NCBI GenBank assembly: GCA_902786615.1
Contig: CADADE010000006.1
Coordinates: 1 to 47,488 of the forward strand
DNA length: 47,488 nucleotides
DNA from: Oscillospiraceae bacterium
Lineage (GTDB): Bacteria; Bacillota_A; Clostridia; Oscillospirales; Oscillospiraceae
Reading direction: 5' to 3'
Shown here: one piece after another, positions 39,721 through 47,389 of the stretch
Layout: the number at the start of each line of letters is the position of its first letter
Position numbering within the stretch: position 1 is the first letter of the stretch
Notes under the pieces: model-generated
What the model saw: the letters and a program-made list of their open reading frames with translations, nothing else
Databases searched by the model: none
What the model was told of the DNA's origin: nothing
Translations under genes and position numbers: made by a program

Positions 39721-41148
39721 ATGGAAAGAAAACAGATCAAGAGAGCGGCAGCCCTGCTCTCGGCCTTCGCCCTGATGTTCGGCCTGTGCGCCTGCGGCCT
39801 TGTGCAGCGGGCTGTGACCCCGGCGTCAGCCGAAGCGCCCGCGCAGCCCGTCCAGCCCGTCGTCATGCCCGCGTCGACTGCGGAAGCGGTCCCGGTGCCC
39901 ACGCCCGAACCCACGCCCGTCCCAACTCCGGAGCCTACGCCTGAGCCCATCATCGGGGAGGTGCTGAACGACGAGGACGGCGACGGCATCATCAACTATA
40001 AGTTCCACTACAAGGGCGCGACGGTCTACGCCCTCATCGTGCTCGACCCGAGCCGCGTCTACATCGGCACGGCCCTGCCCGAGCCCAGCGAATGGGGCGG
40101 CTACGGCCTCACCCTCGACGCCATGGCCGAGCAGTACGGCGCCATCGCGGGCATCAACGCGGGCGGCTTCCTGGATGAGGGCGGCGGCGGCAACGGCTGG
40201 CCCCCCAGCGGCATTACCTTCGGCCGGGGCATCGCCTTCAGCGGCGAGCAGACCGGCCCCATCGCGGGTCTTGACGGGAACGACCATATGTGGGTGGGCT
40301 TTCTCAATTTTGACGAGTGCGAGGGCATCGGCATCCGCGACGCGGTCAGCTTCGGCCCGGCGCTCGTCTATGACGGCATCAAGGCCGACCCCGCGGAGCT
40401 GGAAACCGGCATCGGCGCGCGTACCGCCATCGGCCAGCGGGCGGACGGGTCCATCGTCATGGTCGCCATCGACGGCCGCCAGGGCTACAGCATCGGCGTT
40501 ACGTTTGCCGACTGCATCGACATCATGGCGGACAAGTTCGGCTGCGTCAACGCCGCCAACATGGACGGCGGCAACTCCACCTGCATGTATGCCTACGGCC
40601 AGGCGGTGAACCGCTCGGCAAACCAGGCGGGCGGCACCCGCAATCTCCCGGACGCCTGGCTCGTCAACCCCCTCCCGGCGGGCTATGTCAAGCCCGACAC
40701 CGTCCCGAACCGCATTATCCTGCCCGAAAACCCCCTCGGCGAGGTGAAGGAATACGCCTATACCTGCGATCCGGAGACAGCCGCGCGCATGTTTGAGTTC
40801 GCCAAGGTCTTTGCGGAGGCATACTACGGCTACTTCGGCACCTCCAACGCGGATTACTACTACCCGACGCTTTTGCAGTATGTCCTGCCGGAGAGCGAGC
40901 TGCGCTACCGCGTGGAGCTGGCCCTGATGGACAGAATGTGGGTCAACACCTGGCGCACGGACGCGAACAATATGGTCCTGAACGGCGCCTACGCAAACGG
41001 TGACGGCACCTACGACATCGTGATCACCTCGGACATTGCGGAGTTTTCCAACTACTGGAACTACGAGGCCCCCGGCACCACGCTTCGCATCACCGTGGTG
41101 GAGGAGCCCACCGCCCCCCTCGGCTTCCTCGCTGTCTCAACCTATTGA
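39721..41148 (+). CDS. Phosphodiester glycosidase (NAGPA-like) lipoprotein
   Basis: 475 residues from the ATG at 39721, preceded by AAAGG. A hydrophobic signal ends LCAC, an acceptable lipobox. A spacer of PTPEPTPVPTPEPTPEP type (about 60-80) holds the domain away from the membrane. Residues about 95-330 carry the phosphodiester-glycosidase signatures: GAIAGINAGGF, SFGPALVYDG, GARTAIGQRADGSIVMVAID, and the catalytic-site-like NAANMDGGNSTCMY. Related enzymes cleave the bond between a sugar phosphate and a capping sugar. The C-terminal 130 residues form an extra domain of unknown kind. Surface polymer or exopolysaccharide processing is plausible. Confidence 0.87.
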   Translation: MERKQIKRAAALLSAFALMFGLCACGLVQRAVTPASAEAPAQPVQPVVMPASTAEAVPVPTPEPTPVPTPEPTPEPIIGEVLNDEDGDGIINYKFHYKGATVYALIVLDPSRVYIGTALPEPSEWGGYGLTLDAMAEQYGAIAGINAGGFLDEGGGGNGWPPSGITFGRGIAFSGEQTGPIAGLDGNDHMWVGFLNFDECEGIGIRDAVSFGPALVYDGIKADPAELETGIGARTAIGQRADGSIVMVAIDGRQGYSIGVTFADCIDIMADKFGCVNAANMDGGNSTCMYAYGQAVNRSANQAGGTRNLPDAWLVNPLPAGYVKPDTVPNRIILPENPLGEVKEYAYTCDPETAARMFEFAKVFAEAYYGYFGTSNADYYYPTLLQYVLPESELRYRVELALMDRMWVNTWRTDANNMVLNGAYANGDGTYDIVITSDIAEFSNYWNYEAPGTTLRITVVEEPTAPLGFLAVSTY

Positions 41149-41159
41149 TATAAGAACAC

Positions 41160-41188
41160 GGCGCGGATCGGGCTTCCCGATCCGCGCC
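41160..41188. terminator. Hairpin between convergent genes
   Basis: GGCGCGGATCGGG pairs with CCCGATCCGCGCC around a 3-base loop, 13 bp, midway between two convergent stop codons. Neither side has a real U-tract, so termination is uncertain. Confidence 0.6.
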
Positions 41189-41210
41189 GGACTACTCTAT
41201 CTTGTTTGTA

Positions 41211-42182
41211 TCAGGCCTTGACGGCTTCAAGCGCTTCCGGGTGATACTGCGCCTTGCTGACGCCGAGGATGAATCTGCCGATTTCCTTGATACCGGGGAT
41301 CATCAGCAGCACCGCGACGAGCTTGCCCTGGCCGAAGGCCTTTGCGAGCTTCAGGCTCTCCGGAATGCCCAGCACAACGGGAACCGCCATCAGCAGATAA
41401 TGCAGCAGCGCGGGCAGACCGAGACTGTTGGTAAACAAGGCGGCAAGGAAGCAGAGTTCACCGATCAGACCGAACCAGCCGTTCCAGCAGAGGGCGTACT
41501 CCTTGTAGGTGTTCAGCAGGGGAATGAGGCTGTGCCAGCCGGGCTTGCCCGCCTTGCGGAAGAGGCCCCATCTGCCGATGACGAGCAGCAGCGAGCTCAG
41601 CACAAGGTAGCCGAGGAGGTAGGGCAGAATGGAGACGGCCTTCTCGGTCTCCAGGGGCTTGCCGTCGTAATTTGCGGAGAGGAAGGTGTTGACCTTCTCC
41701 TCAAACTCGCCGGGGTTGACAAACGCGCCGACCTTGATGAAGCCGACATTGCCGTTCTTGTCGACAAAGATGGTGGTGGGGAAGCCGGAAATCTTGAGGA
41801 AGCTCAGCGCGTCGCCCGCAAGGCCCATCGGGAACGTGAGGGAGTGGCTGTCCTTGTACTGGGAGATGACGTCCATCGTGTCGTCCGGGTCGCCGGAGAC
41901 GGAGACAATGACCATGCGGTCCTTGTTTGCCTGATAGACGGCCTCCATGTCGGGGAACTCATGCTCGCAGGGGCCGCACCAGCTTGCGAAGACGTTGAGC
42001 ACGACCAGATCCTTTTCCTTCAGAAGCGCGGAGAGCGTGGCGGTGGAACCGTCGGTCAGGGACACGGTGAAGTCGGGCATGGCCTGACCGGGCTCGACCC
42101 CGACGCCGCTGTCGGCGTAGGCGGAAGCGCCCAGCGCCGCAAGGAGAAATACTGCCAGCAGAACACAAATCATTTTTTTCAT
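41211..42182 (-). CDS. TlpA-type thioredoxin-like protein fused to a C-terminal membrane domain
   Basis: 323 residues; AAGGAAGG precedes the ATG at 42182. A signal peptide or anchor covers 1-23. Residues about 30-170 are a TlpA/ResA-like thioredoxin domain: FASWCGPCEHEFP with Cys69 and Cys72, and the cis-proline region GFPTTIFVDKNG. After residue 185 come four or so hydrophobic segments with KAGKPGWHSLIPLLNTYKEY, the pattern of the DUF5684 membrane family. The redox domain should face outside, the C-terminus stays in the membrane. A thiol role in secreted protein or cytochrome maturation is possible; no partner is adjacent. Confidence 0.83.
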   Translation of the reverse strand: MKKMICVLLAVFLLAALGASAYADSGVGVEPGQAMPDFTVSLTDGSTATLSALLKEKDLVVLNVFASWCGPCEHEFPDMEAVYQANKDRMVIVSVSGDPDDTMDVISQYKDSHSLTFPMGLAGDALSFLKISGFPTTIFVDKNGNVGFIKVGAFVNPGEFEEKVNTFLSANYDGKPLETEKAVSILPYLLGYLVLSSLLLVIGRWGLFRKAGKPGWHSLIPLLNTYKEYALCWNGWFGLIGELCFLAALFTNSLGLPALLHYLLMAVPVVLGIPESLKLAKAFGQGKLVAVLLMIPGIKEIGRFILGVSKAQYHPEALEAVKA

Positions 42183-42464
42183 ATTGAATCCTTCCTTTCC
42201 ATTTCCTGTCGGGTTGATTTCTTTGATGATCGAATTGTATCACAGCTTTTATCACACAAACGGCACATTCTATTATACGCCGCTTCCGATGCGCGTCAAG
42301 GCTTTCATAAGCCGCCGCGTCGTCTGCTTTTAATAAAAAGAAAGGTTGCTATTCTTTTGAAACAGCAACCTTTAGATGGGAAAGGAACAGTGTTTTGATA
42401 CAATGCACCACTTTTGATGGGCGGTGCATTTTCAGTTAGGTTTAAGAAAATTAAAAACGCCACT
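42183..42464. other. AT-rich gap with a repeat-like hairpin
   Basis: 282 bases between the thioredoxin start and the end of the GGDEF hybrid gene. It contains the upstream region of the thioredoxin gene, the terminator at 42331-42373, and a second hairpin, TGCACC/GGTGCA at about 42402-42425. A weak open frame runs across it but has no good start site. Confidence 0.5.
42331..42373 (-). terminator. Terminator of the GGDEF-REC-GGDEF gene
   Basis: Minus-strand AAAGGTTGCT (42373-42364) pairs with AGCAACCTTT (42350-42341), then CTTTTTATT. It lies about 90 bases after the stop. Confidence 0.8.
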
Positions 42465-44669
42465 TCAAGGATAATATCCGCATATTGTTTTCGGGTCATT
42501 TGCGGCGTTGTCTGCCGCGATGCCCGCACAGACGAATCGCTGCTCAATCTCTGGCTCCTGTGCGGCATTTGGAAATACGCCAAATCTCATCGTGACTTTT
42601 CCAACTGCGTCCTTCTCAAAATACAGCCCTGATGTAAACTTTTCAATAAGCTGCTCATAGTCATCTCGATGTGGACAGTACAACAGAAAGGTATCTCCCC
42701 TCTGTCTGCACCCGATTCCGCCAGTTTTACGCGCAAGTTTCTTTATTTCAATACCGATGCTGCGAAGTACCAAATCGCCAAACTGACTTCCGTATTGTTC
42801 GTTGAGAGCGTGAAACTGATTGACATTACAGACAAAAGCGTCAAATGCGGTTCTCTTATTTTGTTGGTCAAGACGTTCCACATACCGAAGGAAAAAGTCG
42901 AAATGATATAGGCCAGTAAGCTTATCGCGCTCGGTATGGCGAATCAGGTCACGGGTCTCCGACAGCTCAATGCACTTTGCAATACGGGCTTTGACAATAT
43001 CAATATTCGGATAAGGCTTTGATCTGTCAAGCTCCGCATCCTGATCGGAGGTCAAAACGATTACCGGGATTGACATGAGTTCCTCGCTGACCTGCATCTC
43101 CCTCAAAACCTCCCTGCCGGTCATGTTTGGCATGCTCAGGTCGAGGAGGACAAGCGCTGTTTCGTCCTTATGCTCCCGGAGCATGTTCAGAGCCTCGACA
43201 CCATCGGCAGCGTAAAAAATATCATAGTCATCCGAAAGAAGATCACCCAGCATCTCGCGGGTGGCCTCTATGTCATCCGCGATGAGGATATGCCTACGGA
43301 TATTGATAGCCGGATTGTCGTTGTCATCCTGATCAGATCGATTCGATTCATCGTCCCGGATAACCGCGCCGAGACTTTTCAGCAGCGTCTTTTCTTTGTA
43401 CATTTTCGCATCGGCACGTTCAAAAACATCACGAACGGAATGGTCCCTGCGTGGATCATACTCCGCAAGGCCACCGGAGACGATTGCGTCATTCGAAGCA
43501 ATATGTGCGGCGGAGAGCTGATGCAATTCATGGATCAAAATGTTTCTGTTATCATAGTCCCGATCTTTGAGAATCGCCACGAACTCATCGCCGCCCACCC
43601 TGTAGACCGGACTGTGACAAAACACATCACAGATCATTGTGCATGCCCTGCGGATATATTCGTCTCCCGCCTTGTGACCCTGTGTGTCATTGATTTTTTT
43701 CAGACCATTGACATCACAGACAACGACAGCAAAACCTGAAAGTTCGCCCTTTTTCAGTTCCTCATCTAGCTTGTTCTCCATTTCAAGATACGCCTGCTTG
43801 CTTTTCACACCTGTCATTTCATCTGTGTGCGCCTGGCCGTGAACATGCGCGAGCTGTGTCCGCAGCTCGGACTGCATGGAGTGAATCTGCTTTTCAAGCG
43901 TATCTATGGAATGGTTGTTCTCAAGCCGGTTCTGGTTAACTTCTGCAGCTGCCGAATCGTTGCCAATCTCATGCATGAGCGTGGCGGCCATTTCGTTCAA
44001 CTGACCCTGAATGGAGCCGATTTTTTTCTCGCTTCTCGTGATGATGGTGAAAGCGATTCCGCCGCCGACAAGAAGAGAAAGGAGCGCCACAATGATGGTC
44101 GTTCTAGTCAGTGTGGCCAATTGCTGGTTATACCATTCCGCACTGAAATCCACCGCGATGATGCCCGCAACCTTGCCCTGCGAATCCAGAACGGGACTGT
44201 ATGCGCTGTAGAATGATCCCCACGCATCATGATAAGGAACCTCGTCAGCGGCGGCTGTCCCCTTGCTTGCCTTGTACAACGCATCTGTGTACACTATAGG
44301 CGAGCCAAATTCACCGGGGTCGTCCACCGTGGGATCCAATCCAAAGGAAAAGGTACCGTCGCCCATATCCCTGATGTGGTAGATATACTTTAGGTCGATG
44401 TTGTCCTGAAAGTATGTCATTGTTTTCATGATTGTCTCATAGCCGTCCGTCCCCTGATCCTCCGGAGAAATATGGGCCAGAACATCTCCGTCTATCATTG
44501 CCGCGGCGGTATTTGCTATGTCGAGCATCCTTGTTTGCATCAGCGTGATAATTGAAGCTTTGGATTGCCTAACCAGCAGGGATCCAAGCGAAATAGTCAC
44601 GACGAGCAGGAAACAAATGACAAGCAGCAGATACCCTGAGTTGTGTCTTGGTCTGGCTCGTTCTACCAT
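42465..44669 (-). CDS. Membrane GGDEF-REC-GGDEF hybrid protein
   Basis: 734 residues; GGAG lies 7 bases before the ATG at 44669. A membrane segment at about 12-33, a Cache-like external sensor, a second membrane segment near 187-209 and a helical linker lead to GGDEF domain 1 (DVNGLKKINDTQGHKAGD, GGDEF near 360), which looks active. A receiver domain follows at about 462-560 with its aspartate in VLLDLSMPNMTG. Between TSDQDAELD and KPYPN only two residues remain where receivers usually have about ten (the GAxDFI segment), so that domain is shortened. Domain 2 is degenerate: RGDTF replaces GGDEF. The gene is less GC-rich than most of the window. Confidence 0.87.
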   Translation of the reverse strand: MVERARPRHNSGYLLLVICFLLVVTISLGSLLVRQSKASIITLMQTRMLDIANTAAAMIDGDVLAHISPEDQGTDGYETIMKTMTYFQDNIDLKYIYHIRDMGDGTFSFGLDPTVDDPGEFGSPIVYTDALYKASKGTAAADEVPYHDAWGSFYSAYSPVLDSQGKVAGIIAVDFSAEWYNQQLATLTRTTIIVALLSLLVGGGIAFTIITRSEKKIGSIQGQLNEMAATLMHEIGNDSAAAEVNQNRLENNHSIDTLEKQIHSMQSELRTQLAHVHGQAHTDEMTGVKSKQAYLEMENKLDEELKKGELSGFAVVVCDVNGLKKINDTQGHKAGDEYIRRACTMICDVFCHSPVYRVGGDEFVAILKDRDYDNRNILIHELHQLSAAHIASNDAIVSGGLAEYDPRRDHSVRDVFERADAKMYKEKTLLKSLGAVIRDDESNRSDQDDNDNPAINIRRHILIADDIEATREMLGDLLSDDYDIFYAADGVEALNMLREHKDETALVLLDLSMPNMTGREVLREMQVSEELMSIPVIVLTSDQDAELDRSKPYPNIDIVKARIAKCIELSETRDLIRHTERDKLTGLYHFDFFLRYVERLDQQNKRTAFDAFVCNVNQFHALNEQYGSQFGDLVLRSIGIEIKKLARKTGGIGCRQRGDTFLLYCPHRDDYEQLIEKFTSGLYFEKDAVGKVTMRFGVFPNAAQEPEIEQRFVCAGIAADNAANDPKTICGYYP

Positions 44670-44730
44670 GTGCTTTCTCCAATCTTCCTATGTCCGATAA
44701 AGACAGAAAAGTGAAAATCTTAATGTGCTG

Positions 44731-44759
44731 ATTTTAGCAGAGAACAGGGAAGATGACAA
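44731..44759 (-). promoter_or_regulatory. Promoter of the GGDEF-REC-GGDEF gene
   Basis: Minus-strand TTGTCA (44759-44754), 17-base spacer, TAAAAT (44736-44731). The same boxes occur at the two-component operon promoter. Confidence 0.8.
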
Positions 44760-44917
44760 GAGAAAAGCGGGAAGCCGCGCAGTATTTTTATCCGTCTCGG
44801 CGAAGGAACCATGATCCATGACATAGACGGTTTTACCGTGCGCGGCGTGGATGTGGACGGCGATCCTTCTGCAATGGTAAGAAACAGGAGGCGTTGCGCC
44901 GCAAGGCTTTCAGGGTA

Positions 44918-44964
44918 TAAAAAAACGAAACACCGAATTGACACATTGTATCAATCGGTGTTTC
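44918..44964 (-). terminator. Terminator of the acyl-CoA synthetase gene
   Basis: Minus-strand GAAACACCGATTGA (44964-44951) pairs with TCAATTCGGTGTTTC (44941-44927, one bulge), then GTTTTTTT. It lies about 80 bases after the stop. Confidence 0.88.
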
Positions 44965-45045
44965 AGGTGTGGAAAAGGAACTCCATTATGATAGAAAAAA
45001 CTCCATATAATCACCAATCTCTATTATCTTATCGCTTCATTGATA

Positions 45046-46803
45046 TCAGCCATCGGGGTTCCCCGTTACCGTATCCGCTAAAGCACGATAATCTACCTTG
45101 CCGACGCCGGACAGAGGCAGCTCAGAACGAACATAATACTGCAATGGAACATCTCTTGTCGGGAGGTTTTTAAGGCAATCTTCTTTCAGTTCCTTGATGA
45201 TCTGCGCCTTAGATTTACTGCAATCTCGCTTGATAACGATAAACGCCGTTACAATTTCACCCTGCCCGGCTTCAACATCCTTCACACCGACAACGCAGCA
45301 GTTTTCTATTCCCGGATGCTTCTCGATGATCTTTTCACTGTCCGAGGGCCAGACGTTATGCCCGTCACTGCGGACAATGATCCTCTTCACCCGGTCATTG
45401 AAGAACACAACGCCGTCTTCATCGATATAGCCCCGGTCACCTGTGTGAATCCAGCGGATGCCGTCTTCGACTTTGAAGACTCTTTTGTTTTCCTCCTCAT
45501 TCCCCCAATAGCCATCGATCAGGGTCGGACCCGTCAGGCAGATTTCACCAACCTCGTTATAACCGAGTTCTTCTCCGGTCTCCGCATTGATGATTTTGAG
45601 GTTATTCCGCACCAACGGTGTGCCGACACTTCCGATCTTGTTGCACTCATCGCAGCGCGGGAATACAGCATTGGAACTCATCTCTGTTAGGCCATATCCT
45701 TTGATCACACGACAACTGGAATTATGTGCTTTCAGGAAATCATTGACGATGGCTTCTGTTTCGGGATTCATTTTGTCACCGCCGACGATGACGGTTTTCA
45801 AAAAGCTCAAATCTGTTTTTTGGATCTTATCGCTGTACATCAGCCGTTCAACATAGGATGGAACACCCATGATATGGTGCGGCCTGTGTTTCAGAATATA
45901 TGCGTCGAATTTCTCCGATTCAAATTTGGGGATGATGGTTACCCGCATTCCTAGGCAGAGAGGAAGGGAGAATCCGCAGACAAGACCATAGGCAATAAAC
46001 GGGGGCATGATACCCAAGAATCGGTCATTTTTCGCCCAGCCCATATCAGCACAGATGTTTTGATAAACCATCGAGAGTAGATTCTTGTTGGTGAGGATCG
46101 CGCCTTTGGGAACACCGGTTGTGCCGCTGGTATAGATGATCCCGGCCGGAAGTTCGAGGGGATGCTCGTTCTCTACCTGCGCAGTTCCTTTGTTACCCAG
46201 ACCCAAAGCGAAGAACTGTTTCCAGCTCAAATATTTATCTTCGGTTGGAGCTTTCTTGTCCGCAGGGATACGGTTCTTCAGCTGGTAGCCTAATTTCAGC
46301 AACGCAGGAAGAGAATCCGCCGCCGAGACGCTGATGGCTTTTTCAATTTCTCCGCGCGCAAGGGTATCCATAATTTTAGGGTAGGCAATGTCGATGTAAA
46401 ATACGATTTTCGACCGGGTGCCCAGAATGAAATCCTCAATCCTTGACGCATTGGTGCGGGGATCGATCATATTGGCGATTGCGCCGATTCTGTTCAGCGC
46501 ATAGAAAGCATAATAAATCTCCGGGGTTGTAGGGTTGCAGAAGCTGACGACATCGCCGCGTTTGACCCCTAATGAGAGAAATGCTGCGGCGCAGATATCA
46601 ATTTTCTCTATTAGTTCCCGATAGCTTTGTTCTTTACCGAAATAGTCCAGCGCCGTGGCGTCAAGATTGTCCTGGTTGTTTCGAACCATAAAGTCATATA
46701 CGCTGCTGTCGGGAAGGGTAAAGTTCCTTTTATCTTCAGCGTAGTACTTCAGCCAAGGTTTATCTATGGACGGAAAACCTGCCATTTCTTTTTCTTTCGA
46801 CAC
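45046..46803 (-). CDS. Acyl-CoA synthetase / AMP-forming ligase
   Basis: 585 residues from a GTG at 46803, placed 9 bases after GGAGG. The adenylate-forming core motifs are complete: P-loop IIYTSGTTGVPKGAILT (near 222-238), GYGLTEMSSNA, HTGDRGYIDEDG, DRVKRIIVRSDGHNVWPSD and a C-terminal SGVGKVDY with the catalytic lysine. Such enzymes activate a carboxylic acid with ATP and join it to coenzyme A. The acid cannot be named; the long insert between the N-terminal domain and the P-loop is unremarkable. It is transcribed divergently from a small XRE regulator with overlapping promoters. AT-richer than the genes before 42 kb. Confidence 0.9.
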   Translation of the reverse strand: MSKEKEMAGFPSIDKPWLKYYAEDKRNFTLPDSSVYDFMVRNNQDNLDATALDYFGKEQSYRELIEKIDICAAAFLSLGVKRGDVVSFCNPTTPEIYYAFYALNRIGAIANMIDPRTNASRIEDFILGTRSKIVFYIDIAYPKIMDTLARGEIEKAISVSAADSLPALLKLGYQLKNRIPADKKAPTEDKYLSWKQFFALGLGNKGTAQVENEHPLELPAGIIYTSGTTGVPKGAILTNKNLLSMVYQNICADMGWAKNDRFLGIMPPFIAYGLVCGFSLPLCLGMRVTIIPKFESEKFDAYILKHRPHHIMGVPSYVERLMYSDKIQKTDLSFLKTVIVGGDKMNPETEAIVNDFLKAHNSSCRVIKGYGLTEMSSNAVFPRCDECNKIGSVGTPLVRNNLKIINAETGEELGYNEVGEICLTGPTLIDGYWGNEEENKRVFKVEDGIRWIHTGDRGYIDEDGVVFFNDRVKRIIVRSDGHNVWPSDSEKIIEKHPGIENCCVVGVKDVEAGQGEIVTAFIVIKRDCSKSKAQIIKELKEDCLKNLPTRDVPLQYYVRSELPLSGVGKVDYRALADTVTGNPDG

Positions 46804-46836
46804 TTTTCTTTTCCTCCGACCTGAAAAATCGCGATA

Positions 46837-46865
46837 ATTATAGTCTTTTTAGCGACCATAGTCAA
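46837..46865 (-). promoter_or_regulatory. Promoter of the acyl-CoA synthetase gene
   Basis: Minus-strand TTGACT (46865-46860), 17-base spacer, TATAAT (46842-46837), nearly consensus. Its -35 box overlaps the -35 box of the opposing XRE promoter. Confidence 0.88.
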
Positions 46866-46887
46866 GATAGCAACTGCATACTACTAT
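46859..46887 (+). promoter_or_regulatory. Candidate promoter of the XRE regulator
   Basis: TAGTCA (46859-46864), 17-base spacer, TACTAT (46882-46887). Transcription would begin very near the ribosome binding site. Confidence 0.45.
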
Positions 46888-46904
46888 CTGTGCAGGTGAT
46901 TATC

Positions 46905-47123
46905 GTGATTTCTTATGCGCCGTTTTGGGAGACAATCAAAGGCTCCCCGGAATCAACATATACACTGATTAACAAACATCATCTATCGAGTTCGACCATT
47001 GACAAGCTACGGAAGAACAAACCGTTGAACACAACAACAATCAACGATTTGTGCAGGATCCTTGATTGTCCAGTCGAACGGATTATGATGTATGTTCCGT
47101 CTGAAACCGATCAAATGCTTTGA
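46905..47123 (+). CDS. Small XRE/Cro-type transcriptional regulator
   Basis: 72 residues from a GTG at 46905, 6 bases after AGGTG; an upstream in-frame GTG at 46890 precedes that site. MISYAPFWETIKGSPESTYT, then SSSTIDKLRKNKPLNTTTIN and DLCRILDCPVERIM form a complete helix-turn-helix protein of the YozG-like type. It consists of the DNA-binding domain only. It diverges from the acyl-CoA synthetase gene with overlapping -35 boxes, so it may repress that gene and itself (inference). A GAACGAT iteron array lies directly after it. Confidence 0.85.
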   Translation: MISYAPFWETIKGSPESTYTLINKHHLSSSTIDKLRKNKPLNTTTINDLCRILDCPVERIMMYVPSETDQML

Positions 47124-47126
47124 AAA

Positions 47127-47200
47127 CCTCAAATTGAACGATTCCCTCTCTGTGAGAACGATACCCCTCAAATTGAACGATACCCCTCTGTGAGAACGAT
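47127..47200. repeat. Iteron array: four GAACGAT units in two tandem repeats
   Basis: A 35-36 base unit beginning CCTCAAATTGAACGAT and ending CTGTGAGAACGAT occurs at 47127-47162 and 47166-47200. Within it GAACGAT occurs at 47136, 47156, 47175 and 47194, spaced 20, 19 and 19 bases, close to two helical turns. The flanks alternate between TT and GA. Confidence 0.85.
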
Positions 47201-47241
47201 TTGTCTCCGAGGGGAAGGACAGCAAGTTTACATAACAACAA

Positions 47242-47280
47242 AACGCCGCTGCGGAAAGGGCTCCGTGGCGGCGTTGCTTT
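47242..47280 (+). terminator. Terminator of the XRE gene
   Basis: AACGCCGC (47242-47249) pairs with GCGGCGTT (47268-47275), with inner CGGA/TCCG pairing, then GCTTTT. Confidence 0.75.
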
Positions 47281-47295
47281 TAGGAAATTATAATA

Positions 47296-47340
47296 AAAAT
47301 GTTCTGAAATAACCGGATTTCGGCGTTCTCAGAACATTTT
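47296..47340. repeat. 12-bp inverted repeat upstream of the ssrA terminator
   Basis: AAAATGTTCTGA (47296-47307) and TCAGAACATTTT (47329-47340) are perfectly inverted with a 21-base centre. On either strand the arm ends in an A/T run, so it could be a terminator or a protein-binding site. Confidence 0.7.
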
Positions 47341-47345
47341 CAGGC

Positions 47346-47385
47346 AAAAGAAAAAGGCAGGTAATTCTATCAAAATTACCTACCT
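47346..47385 (-). terminator. Terminator of ssrA
   Basis: Minus-strand AGGTAGGTAATT pairs with AATTACCTGCCT (12 bp with one G-U), followed by TTTTCTTTT, starting 5 bases after the tmRNA 3' end. Confidence 0.9.
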
Positions 47386-47389
47386 TTTA

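Larger units (their letters stand above)
44670..45045. other. 376-base gap with a possible gene remnant
   Basis: It contains the promoter of the hybrid gene (44731-44759) and the terminator of the acyl-CoA synthetase gene (44918-44964). Between them, in one plus-strand frame at about 44777-44910, the translation reads SIFIRLGEGTMIHDIDGFTV then RGVDVDGDPSAMV, which looks protein-like but has no start site and soon degenerates. It may be a decayed gene fragment. Confidence 0.4.

Noticed and set aside
42305..42583. 92-residue minus-strand frame after the hybrid GGDEF gene
   Set aside because: It overlaps the end of the gene and runs through the terminator hairpin; no start signal.
47127..47200. 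Short CRISPR array
   Set aside because: The two units are separated by only 3 bases, so there are no spacers, and no cas gene is present.
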